A DNA stretch of 64,000 bases from Gordonibacter sp. Marseille-P4307 (lineage in GTDB: Bacteria; Actinomycetota; Coriobacteriia; Coriobacteriales; Eggerthellaceae): positions 434,001 through 498,000 of the forward strand of contig NZ_UWPD01000001.1 in the NCBI RefSeq assembly GCF_900604965.1, given 5' to 3'. Positions within the stretch are counted from its first letter, which is position 1. Each line of letters begins with the position of its first letter. Position numbers and translations under genes: made by a program. The notes beneath the pieces are model-generated. The model worked only from the letters and a program-made list of their open reading frames with translations, was not told the DNA's origin and did not search any database. This document shows positions 51,429 through 59,430 of the stretch, piece after piece.

Positions 51429-52841
51429 CTAGTACCCGGCGATCGCGGAATCGTCGATGTAGTTCATGAACTTGGTGTACTCCGCATTGAACGCAAGTTT
51501 GATGTCGGCCTGGGCGCCATTGCGGTGCTTCGCCACGATCAGCTCGGCCATGCCCATGTCGGGACGGCCATCCTGCTCGGCCTCCAGCTCGTTCGTACTT
51601 CGGTCGATGAACATGACGATGTCGGCGTCCTGCTCGATAGAACCCGATTCTCGCAGGTCGGACAGCATCGGACGCTTCTGAGCGCGCATCTCGACCGCAC
51701 GGGAAAGCTGGGACAGCGCGATAACCGGCATGTCCATCTCTTTCGCCAAGATCTTCAGCCCGCGCGAGATCTCGGCAACCTCGACCGCGCGGTTCCCATC
51801 GCGACGAGTTTGGGGAGGCTGCATAAGCTGCAGGTAATCGACGATGATAAGCCCGCGCCCCGCTGCCGCGCGCAGCTCCCGGCGGGCCTTCGCCCGCGCT
51901 TCGAGGATGGAAAGCCCCGGCGTATCGTCGATGTAGAGCTCGATATTGGACAGGCGGTTGGACGCATCGGCGATAGCGCTCCAATCGGCTTCGGTCACGT
52001 ATCCGCCGCGCAGCTTGGACAGGCTCACGCGCGCCTCCGAGCACAGAATGCGCTGCACCAGCTGGGACGCGCTCATTTCGAGGGAGAAAAAGGCCACCGC
52101 AGTGCCCGCCAACGAGGCGTTCACCGCCAGATTGAGCGCGAACGAGGTCTTGCCGACACCGGGGCGCGCGGCAAGAATGATGAGATCTCCTCCCCGCAGG
52201 CCGTGGAACAGCTTGTCCGCATCGGTGAAACCCGTCGGAACGCCGGCCATATGGGATCCCTGCTCGGCCAGGGCGGCGATCTCTTCAAACGCCTCGGTCA
52301 GAAGCACGTCCATCTTCTTAAACGTCGAGGACACGCGCTGCTCGGTAACTTTGAACAGGGTCTTCTCGGCTTCCTCAACCACTTCGTCCAAATTGTCGGG
52401 GGCGTTGTACGCCAACGCAGTAATCGAGGCGGACGCGTATATCAGATCGCGCAGGATAGACGTGCGCTTCACAATGTCGGCATGGTTTTGCCAGTTGGTA
52501 AGCGCAAACGTATTCTCGGCGAGATCCAGCAGGTAGGTGCACCCACCGATGGCATCCAGCTGATTGCCGGCTTTCAGGTTGTCGGCCAAAGATATTTGGT
52601 CGATGGGGATGCGGCGGGCGTTCAAATCGCATACCGCCTGATAGATGATGCGATGCGCCGGACGGTAGAAGTTCTCGGGGGTAAGCTTGAGCAGGATTTC
52701 CTCAAGCGCGTCCGCATCCAACATGCAGGCCGCCAAAACCGACTTCTCCGCATCGTCGTTGCGGGGAACCAGCTTCGTGGTTTGCGGATCGTTGAATTGC
52801 TCGGACGATCCGGGGTTCTGTCGGGGATTGAAACCTGCCAT
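51429..52841 (-). CDS. dnaB: replicative DNA helicase DnaB
   Basis: A 470-aa hexameric 5'-3' helicase of the replication fork. The N-terminal domain (about 25-125) begins with DDAEKSVLAACMLDADALEE; the RecA-like motor has Walker A ARPGVGKTSFALN, FFSLEMSASQLVQRIL, LIIVDYLQLM (Walker B) and the arginine-finger region LSRAVEMRAQKRPMLSDLRE. The ATG at 52841 follows AAGGA. It lies in the conserved order after rplI. No intein is present. Confidence 0.95.
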   Translation of the reverse strand: MAGFNPRQNPGSSEQFNDPQTTKLVPRNDDAEKSVLAACMLDADALEEILLKLTPENFYRPAHRIIYQAVCDLNARRIPIDQISLADNLKAGNQLDAIGGCTYLLDLAENTFALTNWQNHADIVKRTSILRDLIYASASITALAYNAPDNLDEVVEEAEKTLFKVTEQRVSSTFKKMDVLLTEAFEEIAALAEQGSHMAGVPTGFTDADKLFHGLRGGDLIILAARPGVGKTSFALNLAVNASLAGTAVAFFSLEMSASQLVQRILCSEARVSLSKLRGGYVTEADWSAIADASNRLSNIELYIDDTPGLSILEARAKARRELRAAAGRGLIIVDYLQLMQPPQTRRDGNRAVEVAEISRGLKILAKEMDMPVIALSQLSRAVEMRAQKRPMLSDLRESGSIEQDADIVMFIDRSTNELEAEQDGRPDMGMAELIVAKHRNGAQADIKLAFNAEYTKFMNYIDDSAIAGY

Positions 52842-52950
52842 GCATATATCCTTACCGTCGGTGAGAGACCATACTAAACCATTCGTCGTCCCAGATGAAA
52901 CGCCTTGTGCAACCAACACGACCTTGACGGGGGTTTCAACGGAGAAAAGG

Positions 52951-52990
52951 GAAAACCCCTCCGCCCGCACATGGGCAAAGAGGGGTTTTC
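52951..52990 (-). terminator. hairpin between rplI and dnaB
   Basis: GAAAACCCCTC (52951-52961) pairs with GAGGGGTTTTC (52980-52990). A second hairpin (GCTTTCAAC/GTTGAAAGC, about 52994-53022) lies upstream in the minus direction. They probably end or reduce transcription from the ribosomal protein genes before dnaB. Confidence 0.65.
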
Positions 52991-53078
52991 AACGCTTTCA
53001 ACAACTTTTGCCGTTGAAAGCTTCGGTGGTGCAGCGCACATCCGCCGCCCGATCCCGCGCAAAGGCGGGGCACAGCGC

Positions 53079-53627
53079 TTATTCAGCGGCCGTATCGGCA
53101 GCGGCCTCTTCAGCCGGAACCTCGACGGGAGCCTCGGCTGCCTCGTCGGCGGCGGGCTCTTCGGCGGGAGCCTCGGGCGCTTCGGCATCGACGACGTTCA
53201 CAACCACGGTGGCGCGGATCTCGCGATACAGCGACACGCTGATCTCGTGGGCGCCGACCATCTTGATGGCCTTGCCGATCTCGATGCGACGGCGGTCGAT
53301 CTCAAGATCCTTCGCAGCTTTAATCGCATCGGCGATCATCTGGGAAGTGATGGAGCCGAACAGCTGGCCCTCGTCACCCACCTTGGCCTCGACCACGATC
53401 GAGCCGCTCTCAAGGACCGCCTTGGTTTCCTCGGCGGTGGAGATGCGAACCGCTTCGCGCTTGGCGATGTTGTTGCGGCGATCCTCCAGCTGCTTCAGGT
53501 TGCCCTTGGTAGCGAGAACCGCATAGCCCTGCGTGAGCAGGAAGTTGTTGGCATAGCCGCGCGCAACGTCGATGACGTCACCCTCGCCGCCCTTGCCAGG
53601 AAGCTCTTTGAGCAGGATAACCTTCAT
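53079..53627 (-). CDS. rplI: 50S ribosomal protein L9 with acidic tail
   Basis: A 182-aa L9. The start MKVILLKELPGKGGEGDVID and GYANNFLLTQGYA are typical of the N-terminal RNA-binding domain, joined by a helix to the C-terminal domain (about 80-148). The last 35 residues are an added Ala/Glu/Pro-rich acidic tail (EAPEAPAEEPAADEAAEAPV), not found in the usual 150-aa protein. The start follows AAGGAGGA. Confidence 0.95.
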   Translation of the reverse strand: MKVILLKELPGKGGEGDVIDVARGYANNFLLTQGYAVLATKGNLKQLEDRRNNIAKREAVRISTAEETKAVLESGSIVVEAKVGDEGQLFGSITSQMIADAIKAAKDLEIDRRRIEIGKAIKMVGAHEISVSLYREIRATVVVNVVDAEAPEAPAEEPAADEAAEAPVEVPAEEAAADTAAE

Positions 53628-53641
53628 GAGTCCTCCTTCGA

Positions 53642-53902
53642 CTAGCGGTTGCGACGATCGCCGCGACCGCTAACGGCCGGGACTGCGTAAGGCATCAGAG
53701 CCATTTCGCGTGCACGCTTCACAGCATTGGCGATATCGCGCTGGTGCTGGGTGCAGGCGCCGGTCACGCGGCGCGGCTTGATTTTACCGCGATCGGTAAC
53801 GAACTTACGCAGAAGCTGCGTGTCTTTGTAGTCGACGTACTCTGCCTTGTCCTTGCAGAACTGGCAGTACTTACGACGAGGCTGCTTCGAATATTCAGCC
53901 AT
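53642..53902 (-). CDS. rpsR: 30S ribosomal protein S18
   Basis: An 86-aa S18, which binds S6 on the 16S rRNA platform. [39 protein letters not shown] and [20 protein letters not shown] are full matches. It keeps the Cys pair CQFC that in zinc-binding forms joins a further Cys (GACTQH). Position between ssb and rplI is standard. Confidence 0.96.
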   Translation of the reverse strand: MAEYSKQPRRKYCQFCKDKAEYVDYKDTQLLRKFVTDRGKIKPRRVTGACTQHQRDIANAVKRAREMALMPYAVPAVSGRGDRRNR

Positions 53903-53927
53903 GTGTAGTACCTCTTTTCAAATTCGC

Positions 53928-54371
53928 TTAAAACGGAATGTCCTCATCGTAGGGAGAAGCGGGCGTCATCGGCGCAGGTGCCGGGACGGGCGCATAGCCG
54001 GCCGAGGCGGGCGCCGAAGGGGCGGCGTCCATGGGGGCGCTGCCGCGCGACGACATGAACTCGAGATCGTCCACGATAACCTCGATCTTGCTGCGCTTCT
54101 GCCCGTCGCGCTCCCACTGGCTCCAGCGAAGCTTACCCTCGATGGCGACCTTCGTGCCTTTGCTCAGGTAGTTCGAGAGGCTTTGGGCGCGGCTTCCGAA
54201 CATGGTGCAGTCGATGAAGTTGGGGTAGTCCTCCCACTCGCCGGTCTGCGCGTTCTTGCGGCGGTCGTTGACCGCCACGCCGAAGCCGAGGACCGGCATA
54301 CCGGTCGCGGTCGAGCGCAGGTCGGGATCGCGGGTCAGGTTTCCGCTGATGACTACTCGGTTGATGCTCAT
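53928..54371 (-). CDS. ssb: single-stranded DNA-binding protein
   Basis: A 147-aa SSB. The OB fold (1-105) starts MSINRVVISGNLTRDPDLRS; the linker is Pro/Ala-rich; and the C-terminal tip DEDIPF is the conserved partner-binding hexapeptide. It is between rpsF and rpsR in the classic operon. Start follows GAGGTGGAAG. Confidence 0.96.
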   Translation of the reverse strand: MSINRVVISGNLTRDPDLRSTATGMPVLGFGVAVNDRRKNAQTGEWEDYPNFIDCTMFGSRAQSLSNYLSKGTKVAIEGKLRWSQWERDGQKRSKIEVIVDDLEFMSSRGSAPMDAAPSAPASAGYAPVPAPAPMTPASPYDEDIPF

Positions 54372-54416
54372 CTTCCACCTCTTCTACGATGCGGCGCCAG
54401 GGCGCCGTTTCGATTT

Positions 54417-54710
54417 CTAGTCGCGGTCAGTGCGGGCGACGATCATGTGACGCACGACAGAGTCGTTGATGCGAAGAACACGATCGAGCTCGGCGATGCA
54501 CTGGGGATCGACATGGAAATCGATGAGGGTGTAATCACCCTCGGTCAAACCGTTGATCTCATAAGCGAGTTTGCGTTTGCCCCACTCATCAACGTTGTCG
54601 AGAGTTCCGTTACCCTCGGTGATGGTGGTTTCGATGCGCTTCATGACGCCGGCGCGATGCTCGTCATCGATGGTCGGCGCAACGAAAAACAGCAGTTCAT
54701 AAGCCTTCAT
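54417..54710 (-). CDS. rpsF: 30S ribosomal protein S6
   Basis: A 97-aa S6 starting MKAYELLFFVAPTIDDEHRA, with DEWGKRKLAYEINGLTEGDY in the middle. It heads the rpsF-ssb-rpsR-rplI operon. ATG 54710 has AAAGGAGGTGAGCTG upstream, a near-perfect site; an upstream start at 54785 is within the leader. Confidence 0.96.
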   Translation of the reverse strand: MKAYELLFFVAPTIDDEHRAGVMKRIETTITEGNGTLDNVDEWGKRKLAYEINGLTEGDYTLIDFHVDPQCIAELDRVLRINDSVVRHMIVARTDRD

Positions 54711-54800
54711 CAGCTCACCTCCTTTGGACTGTACGGCCCCGGGCTGGTGAAGGCGACGCCGGGGCAGGAAAAAATACCTGCTCATTCTAGCAAACTAGAA
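54711..54800 (-). promoter_or_regulatory. rpsF leader, possible S6:S18 autoregulatory structure
   Basis: On the minus strand GCAGG/CCTGC forms a small hairpin, followed by CCCCGG pairing with CCGGGG around a 15-base loop and an unpaired CCG right after it, then the rpsF ribosome site. In many bacteria S6:S18 bind a CCG-containing leader before rpsF. The match here is by eye only. TAGAAT (about 54788-54793) could be the -10. Confidence 0.4.
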
Positions 54801-55014
54801 CCAAGGCGGCGATGCGGGCGCTGAACGGCTCCAACGAGCACACGGTATCACCACGAACCAAGAGCGCGGGCACAGAGAAAACCAACGGCCTCCCTCGATC
54901 CCCAGCCCCATTGTGAGCTGCGAATCCATCGGCAACCCACCCAAACGCCACCGAAGGTTCGCCGGAAATGCAGCAGCCTTCTAAAAACCCTGCGATTTTT
55001 TACAACGAACTGCA
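54801..55014. other. gap upstream of the rpsF operon
   Basis: No supported gene or strong structure; presumably holds the rpsF promoter. Confidence 0.4.
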
Positions 55015-55049
55015 CGAGAAAAGCCGCTGGAAACCAACGGCTTTTCTCG
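55015..55049. terminator. terminator of the 173-aa hypothetical gene
   Basis: CGAGAAAAGCCG pairs with CGGCTTTTCTCG around an 11-base loop, with T-rich arms usable on the minus strand, 20 bases after the hypothetical gene. Confidence 0.75.
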
Positions 55050-55068
55050 CACTCGTCCCTTATGCAGT

Positions 55069-55590
55069 CTATTGCTGCGATGCGCCGTCGGGTCCACCAC
55101 CGTCTCCATCCGAACCCTCGGCATCCTCGACGGGCCAGGCGTGGGCGCTTGCGTGAATCATGAAGTTCGGAGCCGTCCCGATATAGGTTGGTTCCGCCTC
55201 GAACGTAGCGACACCCGAATCGTCGATCTCGTACACATAACCAATTGCGTGGCCCGATCCGCCGCCCGGCACTCCCCCTTCCGCAATAACCGCGTCCAGG
55301 GTTCGGTCGTCAACTTCAACGTATCCGTCATAGCAGAAGCCGTACGCATCGGCACCGTGCGCCAAATGAACCGTGCGCTCGGCCGCCGCAAAGCACCTCT
55401 CGATGTCATCGACAGGATGCGACTCAATGAACAGCTTGTCTTTAATGGCAAGCGCGGTAAACGGGGCAAGCTCCTCGCCGGCTGCAACCTTGTCGCGCGC
55501 TTCGTTCAAGATGTACACCAACACGCGTTCGAGCTGTTCGGGAATATCGGGGGTTTCTTTCGTATAGCTTTCAACCGTGCGGTCTGCCAT
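55069..55590 (-). CDS. hypothetical protein, 173 aa
   Basis: Soluble acidic protein with no recognised family. ATG 55590 has GAGGAG upstream; frame extension to 55656 lacks a site. Features: a helical N-terminus (PDIPEQLERVLVYILNEARD), a middle with His and Cys (HGADAYGFCYDGYVEVDDRT), a Gly-rich loop (GGVPGGGSGHAIGYVYEID) and a Gly/Asp-rich low-complexity tail. It stands alone with its own terminator, divergent from the TRIC-type channel gene. Confidence 0.72.
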   Translation of the reverse strand: MADRTVESYTKETPDIPEQLERVLVYILNEARDKVAAGEELAPFTALAIKDKLFIESHPVDDIERCFAAAERTVHLAHGADAYGFCYDGYVEVDDRTLDAVIAEGGVPGGGSGHAIGYVYEIDDSGVATFEAEPTYIGTAPNFMIHASAHAWPVEDAEGSDGDGGGPDGASQQ

Positions 55591-55771
55591 GGCTGCTCTC
55601 CTCATGCGTGTCTCGTCTGTCGCTTCAGTCTGACCGATCGGACAGCACGATAACAACTTGAATGGGAAAGTCCAAAAAGTGTCCTTATCGGCGTTCTGGC
55701 GGTATCCTTACGGTCGGCACGATATCGCGCCGGCACAATACTCGTTTCTTTTGCGCTGAAAGGCGACAACC

Positions 55772-56455
55772 GTGGATTTGACGTTGCTTTCAAGCATGGC
55801 GGCGCCCTCGATGGGATTTGTTGCGCTCAGCCTCGATTTCTCGGCGGTGGTCATCGGGTCGCTCGGGGGAAGCCTCTTCGCGGTCGATCGAAAACTGGAC
55901 CTCATCGGGGCGATGGCGCTGGCCCTTCTATGCGGTCTGGGAGGCGGGCTGCTGCGCGATATGATCATGCAGGTGGGAGACGTCTACATCCTGCGCACCA
56001 GCTACGCCATCCCGGCCTCGGCCATCACCGCCGCCATCGTGTTCTTCCTCAGCGCTCCATTTCAACGGCATCCGCACCTCATCGAATGGATCGATATCTT
56101 CTCGGTGGCGCTCTACGTTGCCGCAGGGGCGGGCAAGGCTATCGCCTACGGCCTCGCTCCTTGGACGGTGATCCTTTTGGGGATGCTCACCGGCGTGGGA
56201 GGAGGCATGCTGCGTGACGTGTTTCTGGGGGATGTCCCGCGCATCTTCCAGAAAAGCAACTTCTACGCCGTGTGCGCCATCCTCGGCAGTATCGCCTACC
56301 TCGCGGCCTCCTCGTTGGGGCTGACAGGTTTCCTGCCCGCCCTGATATGCACCATCGTTACCATAGGAAGCCGACGGTTATCCCTTCGGTACGATATAAA
56401 ATCCCCTTCGCAATCCGACGTACATAACGCATTGCGAGAGCGGCGGGGCAAATAA
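55772..56455 (+). CDS. TRIC-type cation channel family protein (UPF0126)
   Basis: A 227-aa membrane protein with seven predicted helices in two repeats of three plus one. Each repeat has the Gly-rich signature: GLGGGLLRDM and GVGGGMLRDVFLGDVPRIF. Bacterial relatives are trimeric potassium- or sodium-conducting channels; some members have been linked to amino-acid uptake. Start GTG 55772 with GAAAGG about 13 bases upstream. Single gene with its own terminator. Confidence 0.9.
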   Translation: MDLTLLSSMAAPSMGFVALSLDFSAVVIGSLGGSLFAVDRKLDLIGAMALALLCGLGGGLLRDMIMQVGDVYILRTSYAIPASAITAAIVFFLSAPFQRHPHLIEWIDIFSVALYVAAGAGKAIAYGLAPWTVILLGMLTGVGGGMLRDVFLGDVPRIFQKSNFYAVCAILGSIAYLAASSLGLTGFLPALICTIVTIGSRRLSLRYDIKSPSQSDVHNALRERRGK

Positions 56456-56466
56456 CCCGAACATGA

Positions 56467-56506
56467 ACGAAGCGCGGACCGCAACCGGTCCGCGCTTCGT
56501 TTTCAT
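56467..56506 (+). terminator. terminator of the TRIC gene
   Basis: ACGAAGCGCGGACC pairs with GGTCCGCGCTTCGT (56467-56500), 14 perfect pairs, followed by TTTCAT. Confidence 0.9.
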
Positions 56507-56565
56507 ACGGTTTTCATCCGATAGTTCGGAAGTCGCCGAACCACGCTCGAACGATCGACCCGAAA

Positions 56566-59230
56566 CTACTTCTCCCTCTTGCGCAATCCAGCAGCCGCCA
56601 ACCCCGCTGCCAGAAAAGCCGTTGCAAATGCCACGGCGAAGGGCACCGAGGTATCTCCCGTCGAGGGCATCACGAACACGCTCTTCACAGGCTTGTCCGG
56701 AGTGGGGGGAGTGGGGGGAGCCACCTGATTCTCGACGCCAACCGTCAGGCTGTTGTCGTCGGTCGCCTCATCGACGTCCACGGTCTTCAAAACCGCTCCG
56801 TCCGCTCCGATCTCCTGAACGGCATAATCGACGCGCTTACCGGTTGCGAAATCGAACACGGCAAGATCGGCCACGGTGGCCTTCCAGCCGTCGGCCTTCT
56901 TCAGCTTCGCTTCCCCTACCACAGACCCGTCATCAGCCTTAATCACACGCACGGTCACTTCATCTGCGGTTATCAAGTTTTCAGGAGCCGGAAGAGTGCC
57001 CATCTTCCATAGCTTTTCGATGGTCAGGTCTTTCAGGGGGTTAACCACCCTCATTGCCTGGTCGGCAGCCGCACCCTCGAAGTCGCTTGCCGTGAAGCGC
57101 TTTTCGTACACAAGCGAGCCATCGGCCTTCTTCAGAGGGTTCTTCTGGTCGTCGATCTCGACCAGCTTGTACTCGATGGGCTTCGAACGAACATCTTCGG
57201 CGGGCAATCCGATAATCTTGGACTTCCAGCCGTTTTCCTTGTTCAGCTCGATGATGTCGGAAAGCTTCGTACGCTTGCCGTCTTTGCTCAGCACGATAGC
57301 GTCAACGGGAACGTCTTTCCCTTCAAGGATGCGATACAGCTGGAAACGCGCAACGGCCGTATCGGGAACCCCGGCTTTGGGCTCTTTGCCCGTAGACTCG
57401 TTGTTCCACGCCTTCTCGAGCGCGGCATCGAACGCCGGATCCGTTCCGAACACCAGATGTCCGTTCGAGCCGACGCCTGCACCTCGGAACGACGAATTGT
57501 TGTGAATAACCATCGTGGCCACGCTTTTGGCCAAGCCAACCGACTTGTCGGAAACGACCGCGTGCAGCCCCTCGTTCGACAGCTTATCGGTGGGAGCGCC
57601 CTTAAGCACAACCGGATCACCCGGGTTCGCCTCGTCGAAGCGGCTAGGATCCGCGTTGCTGCCGTCGCGGTAGTACAGAACCGAGCCACCGCCCAGAATC
57701 CTATCGGCCAAATCCATAGGCTGAGACCCGTCGCTGCCCAGATTATCGTGGGCGATGTCGTCGCCGAACTGCTCTGCCTCGTTTTTCACGATGGCACCGC
57801 CGTTCGTTACATGAAGCACCAGGCTGCCGGTCGGGCACGTCCACACGCCGGCACCGATGGTGCCTTTGTTATCGGTCACCAGCGTGTTCTTGAAATGAGC
57901 TGTGTAGGATTTCGTGGCAACGTACACGCCGCCGCCCTGTTGGTCCGCTTTGTTGCCGGAAATATCGCCCCCGTTGAAATACACGTCGTTCGAGACGATG
58001 TTCACGCCGCCGCCCGTTCTGTCGGCGGTGTTGCCGGTTATGGAGCCTCCGTTCATAGTGAACGATGCAGGTTGGAGCAACGAGTATTCCTCAAGGGATA
58101 GGCCGCTGGACCCTCCCTCGCCATCAATTTCGGCCCACGTATTGCTGGCGCCCCAGGTGTAGAGGTTCATGGCGTTCACGCCGCCTCCGTTGGGAGCATG
58201 GTTGTCCTTGATCTCGCCGCCGTTCATGGTTACCGCGGCGTTTCCGAATATAAGAACTCCTCCGCCGCCGAAGCCGGACTCGTTACGCTCGATCGCTCCC
58301 CCGTTGATCTCGAAGGTCGAACGAACCTTCTGAGCTGCTTCGGGGGTCATATTCTTCAGATCGGAACCGTAAATCCAGTTCCACACGACAACGCCGCCGC
58401 CGAAGCCGCCGTTGTCGGAAATGGATCCGCCGTTCATCACAGCATGGGCTCCGTTATGCACCAGAAGTCCGCCGGCCTCTCCGTACGAAGAACCCGACAC
58501 GGCACTTCCGAAGCCCTTGCTGATCTCGCCGCCGTTCATGGTGAACAGGGCACCATCGCTTACCGCAACGTTACCGGCGCCGTACTGAGCGTAGCTGGGA
58601 TCCTGGAGTCGCATGTTGTCGGAAACTGCTCCGCCGTTCATGGTGAACGAAGCGTCCGGACCCTTCACGGTTACCGCTCCAACCGCGGCGCCCCGCAGAT
58701 CCCTGGCTCCGTGAATGCTGCCGTCTTCCATAATGAAAGAGCCCTCAACCAGAACGGTCGGCTCACCTGAAGGTACCCACTGTCCACGAGAGAAGACCTT
58801 CACGATGCCGGCGCCCGCTTTCGACAGCGTCAGCTTCGCTCCCTTTTCAACCTTCACCATGACGTTGGTGAATTTATCTTCCCTCGTCAGAGATGACGAC
58901 TCTTCTCCCCAAGGCGTCTTTGACTGAAAGCTGCAGAGCTCGATATCGGCTCCGGCGGGAATCACGATGGTTTTCGTTATCAGCACATCTCCGACACCCA
59001 GATAGATTCGGGTAGGGGTCGTACCCGCATCGTCAATCGCCTTCTTCAAGTCTTCCTGACTTGCTATATAGCTGGTAACTCCGTCAGCAAGGAAAACCTC
59101 TCTGCGGTCTTCAGCATGCGCAAGCGGCATCGACCAAGCCAACGCGATGGCAAACACCGTGGCTGCCAGAGCGCTGCAAATTGCCCCCCCCTCGCTTCTT
59201 TTCTCTCGTCCGTTTAAGCTGCGTTTCCAT
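56566..59230 (-). CDS. cell-wall-anchored beta-helix surface protein, signal peptide out of frame
   Basis: A large surface protein. ATG 59230 (site AGGAGG) opens METQLKRTREKKR and reaches a run of eight G (59191-59184). As sequenced, this frame ends after about 40 codons. With seven G it continues as GGAICSALAATVFAIALAWS then MPLAHA, an ideal signal peptide, into the long frame ending at 56566. The mature part has seven copies of an FTMNGGxIxxN beta-helix repeat (about residues 150-400), two Cna-B-like domains (about 595-800) and a sorting signal MPSTGD plus membrane helix and basic tail. Either the gene is phase-variable and OFF here, or the run length is a sequencing error. Confidence 0.85.
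59184..59191 (-). repeat. homopolymeric G8 tract in signal-peptide codons
   Basis: Eight consecutive G on the coding strand, 37 bases after the ATG. Length change by one base decides whether the surface protein is in frame. Confidence 0.85.
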
Positions 59231-59371
59231 CTTGGCCTATCCTCCTGTTTACTACCGATGTTGGTATAACGCTTACCTTTCTAAGGATAGACGATTTTAA
59301 TTGAACTAGATAGACCGCAAGGTACGGGGGCGCGAGCATTTTTCCGTACCTCAAGCAGCTAGCCCCCTTAC

Positions 59372-59404
59372 AACAAAAGGGCCCCGGGATGATTCCCGGA
59401 GCCC
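59372..59404 (-). terminator. terminator of the large surface protein gene
   Basis: On the minus strand GGGCTCCGGGA pairs with TCCCGGGGCCC (59379-59404, one G-T pair), followed by TTTTGTTG. Confidence 0.88.
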
Positions 59405-59430
59405 GCAACGTCTGCTATAGGAGAAGAATC

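Noticed and set aside
50985-52877. 630-codon plus-strand frame opposite dnaB and the nuclease gene
   Set aside because: Antisense shadow; no start site or recognisable domain.
58000-58700. Repeated CCGCCGTTCAT words, considered as a CRISPR array or regulatory repeat
   Set aside because: They are the codons of the FTMNGG beta-helix repeats of the surface protein; spacing and flanks vary as in protein repeats. No CRISPR array is seen in the window.
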